Shown: positions 55,223 through 64,000 of the stretch, in pieces | How the letters are laid out: each line of letters opens with the position of its first letter | Numbering within the stretch: position 1 is the first letter of the stretch | NCBI RefSeq assembly: GCF_013249015.1 | Contig: NZ_JABRPL010000001.1 | Span: forward strand, 124,001-188,000 | Direction of reading: 5' to 3' | Length of the DNA stretch: 64,000 nucleotides | Origin: Rathayibacter agropyri | Lineage (GTDB): Bacteria; Actinomycetota; Actinomycetes; Actinomycetales; Microbacteriaceae | Notes under the pieces: generated by a model | Databases searched by the model: none | What the model was told of the DNA's origin: nothing | Seen by the model: the letters and a program-made list of their open reading frames with translations, nothing else | Program-made: the position numbers and the translations under genes

Positions 55223-55236
55223 GGAAGGAGGTCGGT

Positions 55237-55791
55237 GTGACGGCACGTCTTGTGCTGAACGGCGCTGACATCACGCGTGCGCTCACGCGCATCGCTCACG
55301 AGATCCTCGAATCGAACCGGGGCGCCGCGTCGCTGGTCATCCTCGGGATCCCTACCCGCGGTGTTGCCCTCGCGCAGCGCATCGCCGAGGCAATCGCGCG
55401 GATCGAGCCCGACGCGGATCGGGTCTTCGCTGGGTCCCTCGACGTGACGATGTACCGCGACGACCTCGCCCGGAATCCCGTCCGCACCCCCGCGCGCACC
55501 GCCGTCCCGGCGAGCATCGACGGCCGCACCGTGGTCCTCGTCGATGATGTCCTCTTCTCGGGTCGGACCATCCGCGCCGCCCTCGACGCACTGAGTGACA
55601 TTGGCCGTCCGCGGGCCGTCCGGTTGGCGGCGCTGGTCGACCGCGGTCACCGCGAGCTGCCGATCCGCGCCGACTTCGTGGGCAAGAACCTGCCGAGCAG
55701 CCTGAGCGAGCGGATCAACGTGCGCCTGGTCGAGACGGACGGCGAGGACCTGGTCGCGATCGAGTCAGGCGACGAGGAGGCCACCCGGTGA
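55237..55791 (+). CDS. pyrR: Pyrimidine operon regulator PyrR / uracil phosphoribosyltransferase
   Basis: 184 residues. PRTase fold with [20 protein letters not shown], and the PRPP-binding loop [21 protein letters not shown]. Ends [18 protein letters not shown]-binding regulator responding to UMP/PRPP; binds the hairpin upstream of its own SD. GTG with strong SD. Overlaps pyrB by 4 bp. Confidence 0.95.
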   Translation: MTARLVLNGADITRALTRIAHEILESNRGAASLVILGIPTRGVALAQRIAEAIARIEPDADRVFAGSLDVTMYRDDLARNPVRTPARTAVPASIDGRTVVLVDDVLFSGRTIRAALDALSDIGRPRAVRLAALVDRGHRELPIRADFVGKNLPSSLSERINVRLVETDGEDLVAIESGDEEATR

Positions 55792-56747
55792 AGCACCTAC
55801 TCTCGACCCGCGACCTCGATCGCGCAAGCGCGATCGCCCTCCTCGACATCGCAGAGGACATGGCCGACGTGCAGAACCGCGAGGTCAAAAAGCTGCCGAC
55901 TCTGCGCGGGAAGACGGTCGTCAACCTCTTCTTCGAGGACTCCACGCGCACCCGCATCTCGTTCGAGGCCGCGGCAAAGCGGCTGTCGGCCGACGTGATC
56001 AATTTCAGCGCGAAGGGCTCGAGCGTCTCGAAGGGCGAGAGCCTGAAGGATACGGCGCAGACGCTCGCGGCGATGGGCGCAGACGGGGTCGTCATTCGCC
56101 ACAGCGCCTCCGGAGCCCCCGCGGTGCTGGCGGCGAGCGGCTGGATCGAGGCGTCAATCCTGAACGCGGGCGACGGCACGCACGAGCACCCCACGCAGGC
56201 GCTCCTGGATGCGTTCACCATTCGCCGCCGCCTGCACGGCGCCGCAGCCTCGCGCGGGAAGAGCCTGGATGGAGTCGCGGTCACGATCGTCGGTGACATC
56301 CTGCACTCGCGGGTGGCGCGCTCGAACGTGTGGCTGCTGACGGCCCTCGGCGCCGAGGTGACTCTGGTCGCGCCGCCGACCCTGGTGCCGGTGGACACCC
56401 GCGCCTGGCCGGCGACCATCCGCTTCGACCTCGACGAGGCTATCGACGCGGGCCTGCCCGACGTCGTGATGCTGTTGCGCATTCAGTTGGAGCGGATGTC
56501 GAGCGGCTTTTTCCCCACGGGGCGCGAGTACGCGCGCATCTGGGGGCTTGACGACGAGCGGCTGGCCCGCCTGGGTCCGGATACCATCGTCATGCACCCG
56601 GGGCCCATGAACAGGGGCGTCGAGATCTCGTCGGCCGCCGCCGATTCGAGCCGCTCGACGGTGCTGGAACAGGTCAGCAACGGAGTGTCCGTCCGGATGG
56701 CCGCGCTCTACCTGCTGCTGTCCGGCGAACGGGAGGTTTACCGATGA
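55788..56747 (+). CDS. pyrB: Aspartate carbamoyltransferase catalytic subunit
   Basis: 319 residues. Carbamoyl phosphate motif [41 protein letters not shown], and [13 protein letters not shown]. No pyrI regulatory gene. Forms carbamoyl aspartate. GTG start in the GTGA overlap with pyrR; ATGA overlap with pyrC. Confidence 0.96.
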   Translation: MKHLLSTRDLDRASAIALLDIAEDMADVQNREVKKLPTLRGKTVVNLFFEDSTRTRISFEAAAKRLSADVINFSAKGSSVSKGESLKDTAQTLAAMGADGVVIRHSASGAPAVLAASGWIEASILNAGDGTHEHPTQALLDAFTIRRRLHGAAASRGKSLDGVAVTIVGDILHSRVARSNVWLLTALGAEVTLVAPPTLVPVDTRAWPATIRFDLDEAIDAGLPDVVMLLRIQLERMSSGFFPTGREYARIWGLDDERLARLGPDTIVMHPGPMNRGVEISSAAADSSRSTVLEQVSNGVSVRMAALYLLLSGEREVYR

Positions 56748-58138
56748 GCACTGCGCCGACACCGAGCACTGCGCCCACACAGAGCACTGCGTCGACACAG
56801 CGGTACCTGATCTCGGGGGCGACGCTCGCCGACGAGTCGACCGCTGACCTGCTGATCGACCGGGGCGTGATCGTGGAGATCGGTGCGGACCTCGATTCGA
56901 GCGGCGCCAGCGTGATCGACGCCGACGGCCTGCTCGCGCTCCCCGGCCTGGTCGACCTGCACACCCATCTGCGCGAGCCTGGCTTCGAGCAGAGCGAGAC
57001 GATTCTCACCGGCACTCGTGCGGCCGCGGCCGGCGGGTTCACCGCCGTGTTCGCGATGGCCAACACCTCGCCGGTGCAGGACACGGCCGGTGTGGTGGAG
57101 CAGGTGCAGAGCCTGGGCGAGGACGCCGGCTACGCGACCGTTCGCCCGATCGGCGCGGTCACCGTGGGCCTGGCGGGGGAGTCGCTCGCCGAGCTCGGCG
57201 CGATGGCCCGCAGCCGCGCGGCGGTGCGGGTCTTTTCAGACGACGGGAAGTGCGTCTCGGACGCCCTGCTGATGCGTCGCGCGCTCGAGTACGTGAAGGC
57301 GTTCGACGGAGTCGTCGCCCAGCACGCGCAGGAGCCGCGGCTGAGTGTCGGCGCGCAGATGAACGAGGGCGCCGTCTCGAGCGCCCTCGGACTCCAGGGG
57401 TGGCCGGCCGTTGCGGAGGAGGCGATCATCGCCCGCGACGTGCTGCTCGCCGAGCACGTGGGCTCGCGTCTGCACATCTGCCACGTCTCCACCGCCGGCT
57501 CGGTCGACGTCCTCCGCTGGGCGAAGGGGCGCGGGATCGACGTGACCGCCGAGGTCACTCCGCACCACCTGCTGCTCACCGAGCAGGCGGTCGCAGGCCA
57601 GGAGGGGCCGAGCTACGACGCCCGGTTCAAGGTCAACCCGCCGCTGCGCCGCGACGAGGACGTGCTCGCCCTGCGGGAAGCGCTCGCGGACGGGACGATC
57701 GACATCGTCGCGACCGATCATGCCCCGCACCCGGTCGAGGCGAAAGAGTGCGAGTGGGACGCCGCCGCGTTCGGCATGGTCGGCCTCGAGAGCGCGCTGA
57801 GAGTCGTGCACGCCGCCGTCATCGAGGACGGCCGGATGAGCTGGGCCGACGTCGCGCGCGTCCTCTCCTCGGCTCCCGCTCGCATCGGCCGGCTCGACGG
57901 CTACGACCGCGGTGTGGCCGTCGGCGCCGCAGCGAACGTCGTGCTCTACGACCCGGAGGCGCGCCGACAGTTCTCGGCCGGTGACCTGCGCGGGCGCAGC
58001 GTCAACTCCCCGTATCTCGGGCGCGAGTTGCCCGGCCGCGTCGTCGCGACGCTGCACCGGGGCTACCCGACCGTGCTCGACGGCGAGCTTGTCGACGCCG
58101 CTGTCGTCGCCGCGTCCGCGAAGGCCTCCCGTGGATAG
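56744..58138 (+). CDS. pyrC: Dihydroorotase
   Basis: 464 residues, class I dihydroorotase. Metal-binding [11 protein letters not shown], then [27 protein letters not shown] and the catalytic Asp in ATDHAPHP. N-terminal 19 residues are an 18-bp repeat product ([18 protein letters not shown]) not found in the family core, which begins at about RYLISGATL. Third step of pyrimidine synthesis; overlaps pyrB and the next gene. Confidence 0.95.
   Translation: MSTAPTPSTAPTQSTASTQRYLISGATLADESTADLLIDRGVIVEIGADLDSSGASVIDADGLLALPGLVDLHTHLREPGFEQSETILTGTRAAAAGGFTAVFAMANTSPVQDTAGVVEQVQSLGEDAGYATVRPIGAVTVGLAGESLAELGAMARSRAAVRVFSDDGKCVSDALLMRRALEYVKAFDGVVAQHAQEPRLSVGAQMNEGAVSSALGLQGWPAVAEEAIIARDVLLAEHVGSRLHICHVSTAGSVDVLRWAKGRGIDVTAEVTPHHLLLTEQAVAGQEGPSYDARFKVNPPLRRDEDVLALREALADGTIDIVATDHAPHPVEAKECEWDAAAFGMVGLESALRVVHAAVIEDGRMSWADVARVLSSAPARIGRLDGYDRGVAVGAAANVVLYDPEARRQFSAGDLRGRSVNSPYLGRELPGRVVATLHRGYPTVLDGELVDAAVVAASAKASRG
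56747..56800 (+). repeat. Three 18-bp repeats at the 5' end of pyrC
   Basis: Three consecutive 18-bp units beginning AGCACTGCG, differing at a few positions, encode [12 protein letters not shown] and STASTQ directly after the start codon. In-frame copy number changes would only alter a disordered N-terminus. Confidence 0.9.
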
Positions 58139-58685
58139 GGCCACGATCACGATCGTCATCGCCGCGGTCGTCGTCCTTGTCTTCGTCGGCATGCTGCTGT
58201 CGTGGCGCGCCCGGCGCCGCCGCTCCGCCGCTCTCGCGCCGGAGCCGGTGCCCGCCTCCGCTCTCGGCGCCGAGCTCGAGACCGTGGAACTGCCCTACGT
58301 CGCCACGACCCGATTCGAGCAGCCGCTCGAGCGGGTTGTGCTCCCTGGCCTCGGCTTTCGCGGCCGGGCGACGCTGCGCCTGCACGAGCGCGGAGTCGTG
58401 ATCGCCCCCGTCGGCGAGCGCGAGACCGTGATCCCCGCGGCGCTCCTGCGCGGAGCCGGGCAGGGCAGCTACGTCATCGACCGCGTGGTCGAGGAGGGCG
58501 GTCTGCTCGTGATCTCGTGGTCGCCGCGTGGCGACGAGATTGTCGACAGCTATCTCCGCGTGGCCGAGCCGGCCCTCCGCGCGCACATGGTCGCCGAGCT
58601 GCAACGCCTCGCCGACTCCGATTCCTCCCCCTCCCGCCCCGGGCCCGCCGATGGCGGCCCCGACACGACCCAGAAGGGCTCCTAG
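58131..58685 (+). CDS. Single-span membrane protein with PH-like domain
   Basis: 184 residues. N-terminal membrane helix (ATITIVIAAVVVLVFVGMLL), basic segment RARRRR, then a beta-rich domain (VELPYVATTRFEQPLERVVLPGLGFRGRATLRLHERGVVI) and a helix with LRVAEPALRAHMVAELQRL. A protein of this kind sits between pyrC and carA in many actinobacteria (the position of Rv1382 in M. tuberculosis). Function unknown. GTG 58131 overlaps pyrC by 8 bp. Confidence 0.8.
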   Translation: MDRATITIVIAAVVVLVFVGMLLSWRARRRRSAALAPEPVPASALGAELETVELPYVATTRFEQPLERVVLPGLGFRGRATLRLHERGVVIAPVGERETVIPAALLRGAGQGSYVIDRVVEEGGLLVISWSPRGDEIVDSYLRVAEPALRAHMVAELQRLADSDSSPSRPGPADGGPDTTQKGS

Positions 58686-58688
58686 TCC

Positions 58689-59887
58689 GTGCCAACGACA
58701 CGCCTCAGCACCGAACCCACCGCTGTCCTCGTCCTCGAGGACGGGCGCCGATTCAGGGGTCAGACCTACGGCGCCCGAGGCCGCACCCTGGGTGAGATCG
58801 TCTTCGCGACCGGCATGACCGGCTACCAGGAGACGCTGACCGACCCGAGTTACGCCGGCCAGATCGTCGTGCAGACGGCGCCGCACATCGGCAACACGGG
58901 CACCAACGACGAGGACAGGGAGTCGCGCCGCATCTGGGTCGCCGGCTACGTCGTGCGTGATCCCTCCCGGGTCGTGTCGAACTTCCGCGCCGAGCGCTCG
59001 CTCGATGACGACCTCGAGTCCGACGGCATCGTCGGGATCTCGGGTGTCGACACTCGGGCGATCACCCGACACATCCGCTCGGCGGGGTCGATGCGCGCCG
59101 GCGTGTTCTCGGGCGAGGACCTGGCTCTCCCCGAGCAGGAGCAGCTCGCCCTGGTTCTCGGCGGTCGGCAGATGCAGGGGCTGAACCTGTCCTCCGCGGT
59201 GTCGACCGACGAGCAGTACACGGTCCCCGCGCGGGGCGAGCGCGTCGGCTCGGTCGCGGTGATCGACCTCGGTGTGAAGACCTCGACGGTGAACTACCTG
59301 TCGGAGCGCGGCTTCGACGTGCACGTCCTGCCCGAGTCGGTCACGGCGGAGCAGGTGCTCGCGCTCGACCCGTCCGCGCTGTTCTTCTCGAACGGCCCCG
59401 GCGACCCCGAAGCCTCGGACCGCCACGTCGAACTCTTGCGGACCACGCTGCGCGCCGACCTGCCCTTCTTCGGTATCTGCTTCGGCAACCAGCTTCTGGG
59501 GCGCGCGCTCGGCTTCGGCACCTACAAGCTGCCGTTCGGCCACCGTGGGATCAACCAGCCCGTGCTCGACAAGCTCACCGGCCGCGTCGAGATCACCTCG
59601 CAGAATCACGGCTTCGCTGTCGATGCGCCGATCGAGGGCGAACTCGACTCGCCCGAGGGTTTTGGCCGCGTCGAGGTCAGCCACTACTCCCTCAACGACT
59701 CGGTCGTGGAGGGGCTGCGCTGCCTCGACATCCCCGCCTTCTCGGTGCAGTACCACCCGGAGGCGGCGGCCGGCCCGCACGACTCCAACTACCTCTTCGA
59801 CCGCTTCCGGGCGATGGTCGTGCAGCGCACGGCCGAGCAGGGCGGCGCGACCCCCACGACGACCACCACCACGGGAGACCAGAACTG

Positions 59888-59888
<1 letters not shown>
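58689..59888 (+). CDS. carA: Carbamoyl-phosphate synthase small (glutaminase) subunit
   Basis: 399 residues. N-terminal CPSase_sm domain ([42 protein letters not shown]) and class I amidotransferase with nucleophile Cys in [16 protein letters not shown] and His-x-Glu in [15 protein letters not shown]. Feeds ammonia to CarB. Thr-rich C-terminal tail. GTG start; overlaps carB by one base. Confidence 0.96.
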
Positions 59889-63174
<3,286 letters not shown>

Positions 63175-63178
<4 letters not shown>

Positions 63179-64000
63179 GCACCGACGCGGCGGGCACCGC
63201 CTCCTTCGGCTCACGCCTTGAGGCGGCGTTCGCCGCGTACGGCCAGCTCTGCGTCGGGATCGACCCGCACGCGTTCCTGCTCGACGCGTGGGGGCTCGCC
63301 GATGATGCGGCCGGGCTCGAGAGCTTCGGTCGAAGCGTCGTCGAGGCCGCCGCGGGACGGGTCGGCATCGTGAAGCCGCAGGTCGCGTTCTTCGAACGTC
63401 ACGGCTCCGCGGGCTACGCCGCGCTCGAGCGGGTGCTCGCCGATGCGCGTGCAGCCGGGTTACTTGTGATCGCCGACGCGAAACGCGGCGACATCGGAAC
63501 CAGCGTGACCGCCTACGCCGAGGCGTGGCTGGCCCCGGGCTCGCCGCTCGAGGCCGACGCCATGACCGCCGCCGCCTACCACGGTCTCGGCTCGCTTCAG
63601 GGCATGCTCGCTCTGGCAGAGGAGGCGGGTAAAGGCGTCTTCGTGCTTGCGGCCACCTCGAATCCCGAGGCGCGCCCCGTGCAGCGCGCGGTGGTTCAGG
63701 ACGGTGAGCGAGCAGGGACGACGGTGGCGCACGCCGTCCTCTCGGACGTGGCATTCTGGAACGAGGGACACGCGCGCTCGCCGATCGGCTCGGTCGGCGT
63801 GGTGCTCGGTGCAACACTCGCCCTGGGCGACTACGGCATCAGCACCGGTGAGCCGCTCCGGCCCGCACTCCCGGTGCTCGCGCCGGGCTTCGGCCACCAG
63901 GGCGCGGCCGTTGCGGATGCACGTCGGTTATTCGGGGCGATGAGCGCCACCACCGTCATCAGCGAGTCGCGCAGTGTCCTCGGCGCCGGTCCCACGGGGA
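63175..64000 (+). CDS. pyrF: Orotidine 5'-phosphate decarboxylase, type 2 (3' truncated by window edge)
   Basis: 275 residues visible, no stop before the window end. The GTG at 63175 overlaps the carB stop (GTGA). Active-site motif [13 protein letters not shown] (Asp-Lys-Asp), with the N-terminal [15 protein letters not shown] and [13 protein letters not shown] typical of the longer type 2 (mycobacterial/myxococcal) PyrF. C-terminal APGFGHQGA is the phosphate-binding region. Final step to UMP. pyrD is not in the window. Confidence 0.93.

Overview
The window is one contiguous stretch of a high-GC Gram-positive chromosome. Many GTG starts, very short or overlapping gene junctions (GTGA and ATGA), probable leaderless promoters, a DUF222-HNH gene, and the order thrS-HIT-pdxS-pdxT / yebC-ruvCAB-yajC-secDF-rel / rpsD-alaS-ruvX-mltG-aroECKB / efp-nusB-pyrRBC-carAB-pyrF all point to an actinobacterium. 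Microbacteriaceae (Rathayibacter, Curtobacterium or Clavibacter type) is the most likely family. That placement is inferred from gene content and protein style, not from a search.

Layout. 1-10.7 kb is a mixed metabolic and membrane region: the tail of a DhaM-HPr fusion, a PAP2-lipid kinase fusion, an FAD-linked oxidase, four tRNAs (Val-CAC on the minus strand; Gly-GCC, Cys-GCA and Val-GAC on the plus strand behind a good promoter), a FolP2-like dihydropteroate synthase homologue coupled to a RibD-C reductase, an amino-acid permease, a YihY/BrkB membrane protein and a CynX-type MFS carrier. 10.7-17.2 kb holds thrS, a HIT hydrolase, the PLP synthase genes pdxS/pdxT, an Fpg/Nei glycosylase and a DUF222-HNH gene. 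17.4-26.4 kb is the yebC-ruvCAB-yajC-secDF-rhodanese-rel block, with a perfect SOS box inside the 3' end of ruvC. 26.4-40.8 kb holds DUF349, a cyclophilin, rarA, rpsD, alaS, ruvX, mltG and the shikimate genes aroE, aroC, aroK and aroB. 53.8-64 kb holds efp, nusB and the pyrimidine operon under a PyrR leader.

The accessory part lies at 40.86-53.80 kb, all on the minus strand, between aroB and efp, two genes that are usually close together in actinobacteria. It contains a secreted GH68 levansucrase-type enzyme and a polymorphic-toxin locus. That locus starts with a 1770-residue Rhs/YD-repeat toxin carrying a small C-terminal domain I cannot name, followed by an overlapping immunity gene. Next comes a silent 'orphan' C-terminal cassette whose toxin domain is a barnase/RNase Sa-type ribonuclease, followed by an overlapping barstar-type immunity gene. 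Behind these is a row of immunity-like genes: a remnant and a full-length paralogue of the first immunity family, a second barstar fused to a helical MafI-like domain, a single and a tandem-duplicated MafI-like protein, and a DUF6966-like protein. The locus looks like an immunity archive with one active toxin tip and at least one stored tip; a 143-bp near-identical repeat would allow tip exchange by recombination.

The most unusual signal is in the two MafI-like genes. In both, the conserved reading frame and a well-spaced Shine-Dalgarno sequence point to ATC (AUC) as the initiation codon, while in-frame ATG, GTG or TTG codons are absent from the expected position. A 90-bp inverted-repeat element with an internal hairpin, flanked by 24-bp direct repeats, sits in the same array.
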